Counted from the stretch's first letter, positions 50,332-61,652 are shown. The stretch: 64,000 nt of DNA from Rachicladosporium sp. CCFEE 5018 (GCA_002077045.2 KZ111141.1:2129275-2193274); one strand, 5' to 3'. The notes: generated from the letters alone by a model not told the origin. Numbers and translations are program-made.

Positions 50332-51037
50332 GATGTTGAGAGTGGACTTAGTCGCCTGGTGAGACTTCCACTACGACCGACGTACCACGAGGGCTCGCTC
50401 CTCGATGAAGTGAAGGTGCTGCGAAGGAGTTGCAAACGTTTCCAATGCGCTCCTTGTAGGTTCGAGGACTGAGTGCTGTGATCGCAGAACAAGCGAGATG
50501 GAGCTGATGGAAGACAGAGACAGCACACTTAGGCAGTGTGAGGACACAGTGAAGTGAGAGAAGCAAAGTCTGGTACAGCTTCCTACCAAGAGTGAACGTG
50601 CAAGCACTGCCATGGCTTATATATTATCATCCAGTGTCCGTCAACACACGCGCACCTCGCGTTTATTGCTGGAAGCTCGAGTTGTGGGTCGAAGATGGAA
50701 GGAGCGAAGGACCAGGGAGTAGCATAGCCGTCGCGCTAAGACAGATGCCGTTGCGCTAGGAGAGACAAAACGACATGATTGGCACGCTCTCGGTACGACG
50801 GGCGAGCCCGAACAATCGTTTACGAGCGCCGAAGCGAAAGTCAGCGGAGGCATGAGTTGTAAAAGCAAGATATAGCGCTGTCTGCTATGGAGACGCGTGT
50901 TCATGATTGTGGCATTGCTGCTACAGCCTCGCGCTATACACCACCTCCTGGGCAAGGCAGCAGCATTGGGGACAATACGTTGAATGTTCCTTCGCACTTA
51001 TTCCGAGACACGATAGGAAAGATAGCATTTCCAAAGC
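50332..51037. other. Intergenic region (copy A)
   Basis: About 0.7 kb holding the RTA1 promoter and BUD22 3' flank; an 80-codon minus frame (50371-50613), kept in both copies, probably lies in the RTA1 leader. No separate gene supported. Confidence 0.45.
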
Positions 51038-52626
51038 CTACTCGAAGGTAGTCTTCTTGCCAACGAACGCAATAGGGGCGCTTTTCTTCTCCTTCGCGAG
51101 CTTCGCAGCTTCCCAGCTGGGATGAAGAGGTCCATCATCGTCCTTGTGCTTCTTAGGAGGCGCAGCAGGGCGATTCTCACCATATGCCTGAGGAAACGAC
51201 CTCCCTCCAGCAGGCCTGCCGACTGGTGCTCCACCTCGCCCGCGGCCTCCACTGTTGCCTCTTCCTCTCGCACTGTCAGTCGCACCTCGCTTCGGATCCC
51301 ACCCTTTGTTGGGATCATTCTGCGACTTCACCACATGCTTCGCTCCAGCACCAAACTTCTGCTCCCAGATCTTCTGTCGTGCTCGTTGCCCTCGTCGGTT
51401 CTTCGGCGCGGGCTCGACATCAATGTCAGACTCGGGATCAGAGCCAGAACCGCTGATATAGCCTCCGAGACTCAGTGAAGGCACGAAACTCGAGGCTTTG
51501 GGTTTCGCGGCCACCTTGGCAGCCTTTTGCGGTTCGGGCGATGGTGAACGTGAGATTGACACTTCTGACAATGCCAGGTCTTTGCTGGGATCATAGTAAC
51601 CCGGCGCTGAGTCTTCATTCCGGGTAGCTTCGCCGTTGACCGTCATATCCGACTTGTCTTTATTACTTGATTGTCCGTGCTTCGTCCAGTGTTCGCGCAT
51701 CTCCTCGTCGGCGAATACCGGGATGCCGTCGTCGTCCAAGTATTGATTGCTCACCCACTCATCGTCCCCACTTAGGTATCCCTCGGAGAACATTTCTGCG
51801 TCTTCATCATCGAGGTTCCGGTTGCTCACCCAGGCGTTGCGATCGTCGTCATCGGAAGAAGCCAGACGGTCCTCATAGCCGCCGAACTCATCGTCCGATG
51901 CCTCGTCTTGGTCTTGTAAGCTCACACGTTCAGCTAGCGGCGCTTCACGCGTCCCTGTCGAGCGTTCCGACTTCACGTCCACGGGTCTCGCCTTCACCGT
52001 CGGCTGCTTCGCGTCCTCTTCAAAGTCTTTCGCCCTGGCTCTCTTCTTTTTCACTGGTGTGACGTTCTCTATCGGTATACCCGCAGCTCTCTGAACCTCC
52101 TGCAGAGCTTCCGGGAGCGCTGCTTGAACAGGGGTTGACTTGCACAGGCGTGCGACAACGTTGAGTGTGGCAGCATCGTGTGGAATTACGGGCAGACTTG
52201 CGATCTCTGAAGCTAGGACTGGGGAAGCAGCGGCCGACTTGATCTTGCCCAACGTTTTACTCAAGTGATGCTTGCCGAGTGCGGTAGTGTCAAGCGTCTA
52301 TCTTCCGTAGCATATACTCGTCAGTTCGTGATCTCCAATACTTCCACGCATTTCTGCCATAGGTAGCCACGCACCTTCAACGCCGCAATCTCAGACTCGA
52401 TCCTCCGCTCACCGGTGACATCTTTCGCCGCCTTCACTGTCTTCTGCCGCCGACCTAGCTTCTGACGTTCGAAGCCTTTAGCAATCTTGAAGGCGTGTCC
52501 AAGTTTGACTGCACCTTGCGCAAGCTTATGCTGCACGCGCTGATGCTGTGCACCTTTTGGAACACTGTCGCTGTGAGATACAGCTTGCTGGTCACCGCCA
52601 TCACCATCGCGCTTGCGTTTGGGCAT
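51038..52626 (-). CDS. BUD22: BUD22/SRFBP1 family ribosome biogenesis protein (copy A)
   Basis: Nucleolar protein of the Bud22 family, needed for 18S rRNA processing in yeast. Exons 52626-52375 and 52297-51038 give 503 residues; the 77-nt intron (GTGCGT to TAG) splits the family motif, giving 'AALK' + 'TLDTTALGKHHLSKTLGK'. The N-terminus is basic ('MPKRKRDGDG') with 'AFKIAKGFERQKLGRRQKT', a Bud22 landmark. The middle is acidic and Ser-rich. The C-terminus 'PLHPSWEAAKLAKEKK' and 'FVGKKTTFE' is the diagnostic Bud22 ending, preceded by an RGG-like region. The copy at 57044 has the same exon lengths. Confidence 0.92.
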
Positions 52627-54020
52627 GATGGAGGAAGATGTTTGAGTCCACAAGCACGGCATGAAATTTATGGGCAGAATCGTACTCTAGTTATGCAGGA
52701 CGTCGGCAATCGGCCCCGAGATGCCGATGATTTACAGCAAGGATCAAGACCACGTCGAACGAAAACGACATCATAGCAGATCGAGATAGACTCATGAGGG
52801 TGGGCGCATTGAATGCGCGTATTCCATCCCAATCAATCTGTCGCAACGCATCCCAGTAATGGTACAGTCTATGTCGGCGACAATGGTAAAGCAGGCGAGT
52901 TCTGGAGACTAGCACACATTACCAGCTTTGAACAGGTGTCGCTCGCCATTATCTATTCTTGCACCTTGAGCACACAGCCGTGTGTCGAGTACTGATCTAT
53001 GCTCAAGTAGCGGCGCTTCTCATCCGTACATGTGCTGGAGCATGTCTGGGACCCAAGATGCCGCTCTCCGAACAGAGTGCGCTGGACTTGCGTTTGCGCA
53101 ACAAACACCCATCGTTCAAGCTCTCGGGGCTGGCACGCAGAGACATGATATCTCCACGTCTCATAGTCTGTCTGAGAACATAACAGTACTGTGCTGGATG
53201 TCTAGTATAGCACACTGGATGTTTCGCACGCTATCCACCTTGTCTTGGCTGGGTGGACTCCATACCGGACACGCTCGGCTAGCACGCAGCGTGGTCGTCG
53301 AGATACGCCGCACGGCAACGCAGAGTATGCGGAGTAACATTTTCACCGGATCCTCGTTCCTTTGGCATTGGCTTGATCGACGACGATGGTACCTTGTACT
53401 CGCGCAAGGATGGTGAGGACACGCATATGCGGCTGCGTTGTGCGCCCGATATGGACTTTGCAAAGATTGACTTTCGGTACTGGTCTTTAGCTTCGTCTCA
53501 TACAACTCTATTCTCGACCACCAGCCACAACACGATGAATTCTCCGCAACATGCACTCGCGATCGATGTAGTGACGAGAATATTAGACAGGTCACACGCC
53601 GTGCGACCTGTCATCTGACACGATATCCGGACGCACAATGTCATTGTGCCATTCGATGTACCACGATTTGTACCACAAGCGCAACTCCAGATGCAGGTGG
53701 CCGTATATTCTCCGCGACGGTCGCAACGGAGCGCTCCACTAACGCCATCCCGCCACCGTGACAACGGCTGGTGGCAGGACTGCATCCACGCATCCACCAT
53801 CGTCTCTGCACACGACCATATCCGACTGCCCCAAAGTCCCATCTGTGCTCACATACGGTGGCAGGGCTGGCATAGTGATTGCCACCGCATGATAGCAAGT
53901 TGGGTACGCTTGCGATCATGCATATAACACCGGCAAGGGCTTGCCTTTGCCTGTCCCGTACCTGCATATTCACATCGATCTGCTCAGGCAAGCCCCTGGT
54001 CTCTTCACATCCCTGTCGTT
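52627..54020. other. Intergenic region (copy A)
   Basis: About 1.4 kb between divergent BUD22 and chitinase, duplicated at 58633-60029. Frames of 80-144 codons on both strands occur in both copies but have no protein-like features; their preservation follows from the overall similarity of the copies. Confidence 0.5.
53932..53995 (+). promoter_or_regulatory. Inverted repeats in chitinase leader (copy A)
   Basis: 'ggcaagggcttgcc' (53932-53945) is a near-perfect palindrome; its right half plus one base recurs inverted as 'aggcaagccc' (53986-53995), 26 bases before the start codon. Identical in copy B. Confidence 0.5.
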
Positions 54021-54327
54021 ATGTCTTCCTCATCTTCTATTTCACGCAATGTTGTCGCAGCTTTGGCACTTGTTACTCAAGCCACAGCCCGACTAGCTTT
54101 GGACAGCTCTAGCAATGTAGCTGTCTACTGGGGACAGAACTCCATTAACCAGGCCAGTGGACCGAACGCACAACAACGGCTGGTGGACTACTGCGCCAAC
54201 ACGAACATCGATGTCATTCCTCTGGCCTTCCTCTACGAAATGACAACCGGTACAGGTGGTGAACCCGTAATCAACTTCGCCAATCAGGCGAGTGACTGCC
54301 AGATCTTCGCCGGTACCAACCTGTTGG
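54021..54327 (+). CDS. GH18 class III chitinase, 5' fragment (copy A)
   Basis: First 102 codons of the chitinase, cut by the N run. The encoded residues equal those of the complete copy at 60030: signal region, 'VAVYWGQNS' (first GH18 strand) and 'NIDVIPLAFLYEM'. Whether a full gene exists in the genome depends on what the gap represents. Confidence 0.85.
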
Positions 54328-54427
54328 NNNNNNNNNNNNNNNNNNNNNNNNNNNNNNNNNNNNNNNNNNNNNNNNNNNNNNNNNNNNNNNNNNNNNNNNN
54401 NNNNNNNNNNNNNNNNNNNNNNNNNNN
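54328..54427. other. Assembly gap of exactly 100 N
   Basis: A run of 100 N, a conventional filler for unknown distance. It separates the two copies of the 5.9-kb block and cuts two genes. Confidence 0.99.
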
Positions 54428-54741
54428 GGATGCTTAGTAGCCTCGAGCGGGATATTGTCTTGCCATAGATGCGCCATTGCATGGCCACTGCCTAGCTCGC
54501 TGCGTGATGTCTTGCTGGTGTAGTGGTGCATGAGTTCCAGGTCCTGCAGCCAGTCGTCGGTGGTCGGTTGGGCACTTGGGCTGGCATAAGATATGGTACT
54601 CGGCGTAGGAGGAGCTAGACTGCATTGTTCTGACCGTCGTTGGCAGTTGCTGCAGCAGGGTACCCGTTCATCGCATTTGACCCGCCGGGCCTTGCATTGA
54701 GCGCAACCTAGCCGCGACTTTTTCGCGCCGAGCTGTGGCAT
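54428..54741 (-). CDS. Zn2Cys6 transcription factor, 5' fragment (copy B)
   Basis: First 104 codons of the regulator, identical in protein to copy A over the zinc cluster and linker, then lost in the N run. The missing 3' part would correspond to 47614-48427. Confidence 0.85.
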
Positions 54742-55327
54742 CGTTCGTCTCGGGAGGATGCCGATGTCAACAGTGGTACGATACGATGCACCACTGCATC
54801 GAGCGTTGGCGATCTTTGACCAGCGAGAGATCAACCCAGATATGATCCATTGGAAGTCAGGTCTAGTGTGGCACATCGGCTTTTGTCCGCGATCATGCAC
54901 AGCCGAACAAAGCCATCGGACTACGCGTCCTCCACGATAAGTTTGTGTGGACTTGCGCCGCCAGGATCAACGGCTTGTTGATGTACAGAGGGAGGCGACG
55001 TTGATGTTGGAAGGCAGTTGAAGAGTGGAAGCACTGTTCAGTGGCTGAGGAAAGTTTACGCGCGCCACTCGCTATCGTCTGGCAAGATTGAGTTCCTCAA
55101 ATGTTGTCGTCGTCTTGACACTTGAGTGTGTCCTCTTCGGCGGGATAACTATTTCCGTTGTCGGTCCTTTCTATATCTACGAGTATATCGCATCGCAGTG
55201 CTATCGCCCAAACACAGAATCGCCGATTCTTCTACCACGCTCGAACGCTCGCCCATAAACCCAGATCGAGAAGTTCACACAGCCTGACCACGTATGAGTC
55301 CACTCCCATCGTGTTCACGTGCTCGGC
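54742..55327. other. Intergenic region (copy B)
   Basis: Counterpart of 48742-49326, a few percent different. Nothing else seen. Confidence 0.5.
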
Positions 55328-56338
55328 CTACACAACGCTCCTCTGCCCGACTTTCTCCAGCTTCCAAGCGTTAGTGAAAGCCCGTTGCTCTGTACCACTC
55401 CTCAGTAGCGCCGCGACTTCACTCGGATGTATCCAGTTCATGGTGATCATCGCCAACCACATGACCACTGCATCGAAAATGTACAGGAAGACCTCGTGCT
55501 GCGTGACATCTATCAGTATTGACGGCCTCAAATCTTCTCTTCAAGCACTTACCTCCATAATATACCCAGCATAGCCTTCCGCGTACTCAACCACACGCAC
55601 TATCGATCGCATAAAAATCAGGATACTGACGATGTACAGTCCAATGAGGTGTTTCTTCCACGGCGTGCCCCTAGACTTCTCGGTTGGGTTCCGCCTATTC
55701 CGCACATGGAAGAGCGCCGCGGTGATCACAAAGAGTCCGAAGAAGAGAACCTGTACGACCAAGCCTCCGACGACAATGTTCGAGCCCATGTTGATAGATG
55801 AGCTGGTACCGCTGGAAAGTAGCCCGGCACCCGCAGACTGCATCAGGAAGGACAGTATATCGCCACCGACGAAGATCTTGGTGAGCCAGGTACGCCGGAC
55901 AAAGAGTGCTCGATCGCCATCACACATCAAGACGATGCGGCCAAGCTCCATGTAGATTGACGCGGCGAACAGCGCTGGTGCAACGAGGAGCAGCACTGAC
56001 TGGATGATGAAGGGACCAAGCGTATAGGGACCTGGATTCTGTTGCGCGGAGAGGATGCGGCCAATGTAACCGATGGTCACGACTAGAAGCTCATGTCAGC
56101 TGTCTAGTCTGTGTCAAGCATTGCGTTCTAGCGAGTGCATAGACTTACAGATCCCGCCAATCAGGAATGGAATCATGAACCATGTCTTTGTCCTGATCAT
56201 CTGAAAACAATGTAAAAGAGTGCTCAGGCCGAAAAGTACGGTGAATATGGCGGCTGCTGATAATGCTGGTTCGTAGTAGTAGTACTGGAAGTTTGCGAGT
56301 ACATTATCGCTATTCTGGTCTGCGCGCGAACCGAGCAT
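55328..56338 (-). CDS. RTA1 family lipid-translocating protein (copy B)
   Basis: Exons 56338-56149, 56082-55553 and 55498-55328, 296 residues, same layout as copy A. Five residues differ by eye: Arg/Gln in the N-terminus, Val/Ile and Leu/Ile in helix 2, Glu/Val in the junction 'GGIFVTIGYIGR' and Val/Met before 'EHEVFLY'. The Glu is usual in the family, so copy B carries the less typical residue. Its first donor is the strong GTAAGT. Confidence 0.9.
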
Positions 56339-57043
56339 GTTGTTGAGAGTGGACTTAGTCGCCTGGTGAGACTTCCACTACGATCGACGTACCACAAGGG
56401 CTCGCTCCTCGATGAAGTGAAGCTGCTGCGAAGGAGTTGCAAACGTTTCCAATGCGCTCCTTGTAGGTTCGAGGACTGAGTGCTGTGATCGCAGAACAGG
56501 CGAGAGGGAGCTGATGGAAGACAGAAACAGCACACTTAGACAGTGTGAGGACACAGTGAAGTAAGAGAAGCAAAGTCTGGTACAGCTTCTTACCAAGAGT
56601 GAACGTGCAAGCACTGCCATGGCTTATATATTATCATCCAGTGTCCGTCAACACACGCGCACCTCGCGTCTATTGCTGGGAGCTCGAGTTGTGGGTCGAA
56701 GATGGAAGGAGCAAAGGACCAGGGAGTAGCATAGCCGTCGCGCTAAGAGAGATGCCGTTGCGCTAGGAAGACAAAACGACATGATTGGCACGCTCTCGGT
56801 ACGACGGGCGAGCCCGAACAATCGTTCACGAACGCCGAAGCGAAAGTCAGCGCAGGCATGAGTTGTAAAAGCAAAATTTAGCGCTCTCTGCTATGAAGAC
56901 GCGTGTTCATGATTGTGGCATTGCTGCTACAGCCTGGCGCTTTACACCACCTCCTGGGCAAGGCAGCAGCATTGGGGACAATACGTTGAATGTTCCTTCG
57001 CACTTATTCCGAGACTCGATACGAAAGATAGCACTTCCAAAGC
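56339..57043. other. Intergenic region (copy B)
   Basis: Counterpart of 50332-51037 with the same TATA-like element near 56630. No separate gene supported. Confidence 0.45.
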
Positions 57044-58632
57044 CTACTTGAAGGTAGTCTTCTTGCCAACGAACGTAATAGGGGCGCTCTTCTTCTCCTT
57101 CGCGAGCTTCGCAGCTTCCCAGCTGGGATGAAGAGGTCCATCATCGTCCTTGTGCTTCTTAGGCGGCGCAGCAGGACGATTCTCACCATATGCCTGAGGA
57201 AACGACCTCCCTCCAGCAGGCCTACCGACTGATGCTCCACCTCGCCCGCGACCTCTACTGTTGCCTCTTCCTCTCGCACTGTCAGTCGCACCCCGCTTCG
57301 GATTCCACCCTTTGTTGGGATCATTCTGCGACTTCACCACATGCTTCGCTCCAGCACCAAACTTCTGCTCCCAGATCTTCTGTCGTGCTCGTTGCCCTCG
57401 TCGGTTCTTCGGCGCGGGCTCGACATCAATGTCAGACTCGGGATCAGAGCCAGAACCGCTGATATAGCCCCCGAGACTCAGTGAAGGCACGAAACTCGAG
57501 GCTTTGGGTTTCGCGGCCACCTTGGCAGCCTTTCGCGGTTCGGGCGATGGTGAACGTGAGATTGACACTTCTGACAATGCCAGGTCTTTGCTGGGATCAT
57601 AGTAACCCGGCGCTGAGTCTTCGTTCCGGGCAGCTTCGCCGTTGACCGCCATATCCGACTTGTCTTTATTACTTGATTGTCCGTGCTTCGTCCAGCGTTC
57701 GCGTATCTCCTCGTCGGCGAATACCGGGATGCCGTTGTCGTCCAAGTATTGATTGCTCACCCACTCCTCGTCCCCACTTAGGTATCCCTCAGAGAACGTT
57801 TCTGCGTCTTCATCATCGAGGTTCCGGTTGCTCACCCAGGCGTTGCGATCCTCGTCATCGGAAGAAGCCAGACGGTCCTCGAAGCCGCCGAACTCATCGC
57901 CCGATGCCTCATCTTCGTCCTGTAAGCTCGCGTGTTCAACGAGAGGCGCACCACGCCTCTCTATCGAACGCTCTGACTTCACGTCCTCAGGTCTCGCCTT
58001 CACCGGCGGCTGCTTCACGTCCTCTTCAAAATCTTTCGCCCTGGCTCTCTTCTTCTTCACTGTTGTGACGTTCTCTATCGGTATACTTGCAGCTCTCTGA
58101 ACCTCCTGCAAAGCTTCCGGGAGCGCCTCTTGAACAGGGTTTGACTTGCACAGGCGTGCGACAACGTTGAGTGTGGCAGCATCGTGTGAAATTACGGGCA
58201 GACTTGCGATCTCTGAAGCTAGGACTGGGGAAGCAGCGGCCGACTTGATCTTGCCCAACGTTTTATACAAGTGATGCTTGCCGAGTGCGGTAGTGTCAAG
58301 CGTCTATCTTCCGTAGCATATACTCGTCAGTTCGTGATCTCCAACACTTCCACGCATTTCTGCCACAGGTAGTCACGCACCTTCAACGCCGCAATCTCAG
58401 ACTCGATCCTCCGCTCACCGGTGACATCTTTCGCCGCCTTCACTGTCTTCTGCCGCCGACCTAGCTTCTGACGTTCGAAGCCTTTAGCAATCTTGAAGGC
58501 GTGTCCAAGTTTGACTGCACCTTGCGCAAGCTTATGCTGCACGCGCTGATGCTGTGCACCTTTTGGAACACTGTCGCTGTGAGATACAGCTTGCTGGTCA
58601 CCGCCATCACCATCGCGCTTGCGTTTGGGCAT
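57044..58632 (-). CDS. BUD22: BUD22/SRFBP1 family ribosome biogenesis protein (copy B)
   Basis: Exons 58632-58381 and 58303-57044, 503 residues, same splice sites as copy A. Exon 1 is almost unchanged, but in the 408 C-terminal residues I count about 33 differences (roughly 8%), concentrated in the acidic middle; the conserved C-terminal 'HPSWEAAKLAKEKK' is untouched. No stop or frameshift, so both copies look functional. Confidence 0.9.
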
Positions 58633-60029
58633 GATGGAGGAAGATCTTTGAGTCCACAAGCACGGCATGAAATTCATGGGCAGAATCGTACTGTATCTAG
58701 TTATGCAGACCGTCGGCGATCGGCCCGAGATGCCGATGATTTACAGCAAGGATGAAGACAACGTCGAACGAAAACGACATCATAGCAGATCGAGATAGAC
58801 TCACGAGGGTGGGCGCATCGAAAGCGCGTGTTATATCTCGATCAATCTGTCGCACTGCCTCCCAGTAATGGTACAGTCTATGTCGGCGACAACGGTAAAG
58901 TAGGCGAGTTCTGGAGACTAGCACACATTACCAGCTTTGAACAGGTGTCGCTCGCCGTTATCTTTTCTTGCACCTTGAGCACGCAGCCGTGTATCGAGTA
59001 CTGATCTATGCTTAAGTAGCGGCGCTTCTCATCCGTACATGTGCTGGAGCATGCCTGGGACCCAAGATGCCGCTCTCCGAACAGAGTGCTCTGGACTTGC
59101 GGTTGCGCAACAGACACCCATCGTTCAAGCTCTCGGGGCTGGCACGCAGAGACATGATGTCTCCACGTCTCGTAGTCTGTCTGAGAACATAACAGTACTG
59201 TGCTGGATGTCTAGTACAGCACACTGGATGTTTCGCACGCTATCCACCTTGTCTTGGCTGGGTGGACTCCATACCGGACACGCTCGGCTAGCACGCAGCG
59301 TGGTCGTCGAGATACGCTGCACGGCAACGCAGAGTATGCGGAGCAACATTTTCACCGGATCCTCGTTTCTCTGGCATTGGCTTGATGGACGACGATTGTA
59401 CCTTGTACTCGCGCAAGGATGGTGAGGACACGCATCTGCGGCCACGTTGTGCGCCCGATATGGACTTTGCAAAGATTGACTTTCGGTACTGGTCTTTAGC
59501 TTCGTCTCATACAACTCTATTCCCGACCACCAGCCACAACACGATGAATTCTCCGCAACATGCACTCGCGATCGATGTAGTGACGAGAATTTCAGACAGG
59601 TCACACGCCGTGCGATCTGTCATCTGAAACGTTATCCGGACGCACACTGTCATTGTGCCATTCGATGTACCACGATTTGTACCACAAGCGCAACTCCAGA
59701 TGCAGGTGGCCGTATATTCTCCGCGACGGTCGCAACGGAGCGCTCCACTAACGCCATCCCGCCACCGTGACAACGGCTGGTGGCAGGACTGCATCCACGC
59801 ATCCACCATCGTCTCTGCACACGACCATATCCGACTGCCCCAAAGTCCCATCTGTGCTCACATACGGTGGCAGGGCTGGCATGGTGATTGCCACCGCATG
59901 ATAGCAAGTTGGGTACGCTTGCGATCATGCATATAACACCGGCAAGGGCTTGCCTTTGCCTGTCCCGTACCTGCATATTCACATCGATCTGCTCAGGCAA
60001 GCCCCTGGTCTCTTCACATTCCTGTCATT
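58633..60029. other. Intergenic region (copy B)
   Basis: Counterpart of 52627-54020; contains the chitinase promoter and leader. Nothing else supported. Confidence 0.5.
59941..60004 (+). promoter_or_regulatory. Inverted repeats in chitinase leader (copy B)
   Basis: Same as in copy A: 'ggcaagggcttgcc' at 59941-59954 and 'aggcaagccc' at 59995-60004, the latter 26 bases before ATG. Could form a stem-loop in the mRNA leader or bind a dimeric factor. Confidence 0.5.
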
Positions 60030-61652
60030 ATGTCTTCCTCATCTTCTATTTCACGCAATGTTGTCGCAGCTTTGGCACTTGTTACTCAAGCCACAGCCCG
60101 ACTAGCTTTGGACAGCTCTAGCAATGTAGCTGTCTACTGGGGACAGAACTCCATCAACCAGGCCAGTGGACCGAACGCACAACAACGGCTGGTGGACTAC
60201 TGCGCCAACACGAACATCGATGTCATTCCTCTGGCATTCCTCTACGAAATGACAACCGGTACAGGTGGTGAACCCGTAATCAACTTCGCCAATCAGGCGA
60301 GTGACTGCCAGATCTTCGCCGGTACCAACCTGTTGGACTGTCCAACCATCGGAGCCGACATCACCACCTGCCAGCAGCAGTATGGGAAGACGATACTGCT
60401 ATCGATCGGTGGGGCGACCTATACCGAGGGCGGTTTCACCAGCTCTGCCCAGGCTGTCTCGATGGCAGATCATTTGTGGGAACTGTTTGGACCAGTCGCT
60501 GGAGGGACCCCTACTACAACCTCTACGAGCTCAGAGAGCTCGTTATCGACGACGACGACGACAACATCATCGACATCATCCACCTCAAGCACAACCTCGG
60601 CGCTCAGCACACCCACAAGCACTAGCAGCCCGTTCACAAGCTCTTCTGGATTTATCTCCTCAACATCGCGCAGCGGCAAGACAACGTCAGAGCCCTCGAC
60701 ATCGACCAGCCTATCCACCTTGTTGCTCACCAGGACGGTTCCTGTGACAACTTTCAGCACAAGACTGACCACTCTCTTCTTCACGGCAACGCTCACATCC
60801 ATTCCGAGCTCGATCTTCGCAAGCCCGACCACGACAACAACGCCTTCGCCGCTGCTCAACGACACATTGACGCTGCCGTCATACGTCAACTCGACCTTCA
60901 CAAACGCTACGATTTCAAACACGACCATTACGAACTCAACGATCAACAACTCGATCATTACAAACTCCACCATCAACAACTCGGTGTTCATCAACTCCAC
61001 GATCACGAACTCAATCTTCATCAACTCAACGATCATAAACCCTCAGATCTTGGACTCAACTCTCGCGAAACGCCAGTCCGCTGTTCTCAGACTCTTTGGC
61101 TCCGCAGCGATCGATGGCTTCGATCTAGACATCGAGACCGTAGCCACGAACATGGTCCCCTTTGCTCAGAGGCTGCGCGAACTGATGGACGCCGACACTT
61201 CGAAACAGCGCTACCTCACCGCCGCGCCGCAATGCGTCTACCCCGACGTAGCCAACAGCGCCTTGCTCTCCAGTACCGTCCACCTTGACGCCATCTTCGT
61301 GCAATTCTACAACAACCCCTGCGGCGTGCAAGCTTTCGTCCCTGGAGCAGCAACACAGGAAGCCTTCAACTTCGCCGCCTGGGACACGTGGGCGAAGACG
61401 GTGAGCGCCAACCCGGCGATCAAGGTTCTTCTCGGCGTGCCGGGCGGACCTAGTGCCGCTGGCCTCGGCTACGTCGATGCTTCAACATTGGCTGGAATCA
61501 TCAGCTACTGCAAGGGCTTCTCGAGCTTCGGCGGTGTGATGATGTGGGATGCGAGCCAGGCTCTCGCAAATGGCGGCTTCTTGGCTGATGTCAAGAGTGC
61601 ACTCGTTGGAAGTGCCACCAAGATGATGATCAGGGGGATGAGCTGGCGATGA
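60030..61652 (+). CDS. GH18 class III chitinase with a large internal insert
   Basis: Secreted chitinase, 540 residues, no introns. A signal region ('VVAALALVTQATARLA') precedes the GH18 barrel: 'VAVYWGQNS' (33-41), 'ILLSIGGATYTEGG' (122-135) and 'DHLWELFGPVAGG' (147-159). The barrel then breaks for about 187 residues (160-346): a Ser/Thr/Pro-rich, O-glycosylation-type stretch (160-285) and an Asn/Thr/Ile stretch of five-residue repeats (288-345) full of Asn-x-Ser/Thr sites. After 'LAKR' (345-348) it resumes with 'RLFGSAAIDGFDLDIE', the catalytic Asp-x-Asp-x-Glu (Asp365, Asp367, Glu369), then 'VQFYNNPCG' and 'GGVMMWDAS'. Known class III enzymes carry Ser/Thr-rich regions at the C-terminus, not here. 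Confidence 0.92.
   Translation: MSSSSSISRNVVAALALVTQATARLALDSSSNVAVYWGQNSINQASGPNAQQRLVDYCANTNIDVIPLAFLYEMTTGTGGEPVINFANQASDCQIFAGTNLLDCPTIGADITTCQQQYGKTILLSIGGATYTEGGFTSSAQAVSMADHLWELFGPVAGGTPTTTSTSSESSLSTTTTTTSSTSSTSSTTSALSTPTSTSSPFTSSSGFISSTSRSGKTTSEPSTSTSLSTLLLTRTVPVTTFSTRLTTLFFTATLTSIPSSIFASPTTTTTPSPLLNDTLTLPSYVNSTFTNATISNTTITNSTINNSIITNSTINNSVFINSTITNSIFINSTIINPQILDSTLAKRQSAVLRLFGSAAIDGFDLDIETVATNMVPFAQRLRELMDADTSKQRYLTAAPQCVYPDVANSALLSSTVHLDAIFVQFYNNPCGVQAFVPGAATQEAFNFAAWDTWAKTVSANPAIKVLLGVPGGPSAAGLGYVDASTLAGIISYCKGFSSFGGVMMWDASQALANGGFLADVKSALVGSATKMMIRGMSWR

Larger units (their letters stand above)
48428..54327. repeat. 5.9-kb duplicated block, copy A
   Basis: Matches 54428-60336 throughout, in the same orientation, with scattered substitutions and small indels. 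It spans the N-terminal part of the Zn2Cys6 gene, RTA1, BUD22 and the first 102 codons of the chitinase. Its right end is the N run; its left end is simply where copy B begins after the N run. Confidence 0.95.
54428..60336. repeat. 5.9-kb duplicated block, copy B
   Basis: Counterpart of 48428-54327, starting exactly at the end of the N run; the shared part ends at 60336 only because copy A stops at the gap. The offset is 6,000 at the left and 6,009 at the right end, the difference coming from small indels. Confidence 0.95.

Noticed and set aside
53641..53991. 116-codon minus frame before the chitinase, nearly the same in both copies
   Set aside because: Preserved only as far as the whole block is; composition unlike protein, and it covers the chitinase leader.
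54271..54900. Minus frame read through the N run
   Set aside because: Joins antisense of the chitinase to the regulator fragment across unknown sequence; only 54428-54741 is supported.
60507..61073. Chitinase insert as an unspliced intron
   Set aside because: It is a 570-nt stop-free frame with coding-type Ser/Thr codon runs and in-phase pentapeptides; an intron of that length would be expected to contain stops. RNA data would still be decisive.
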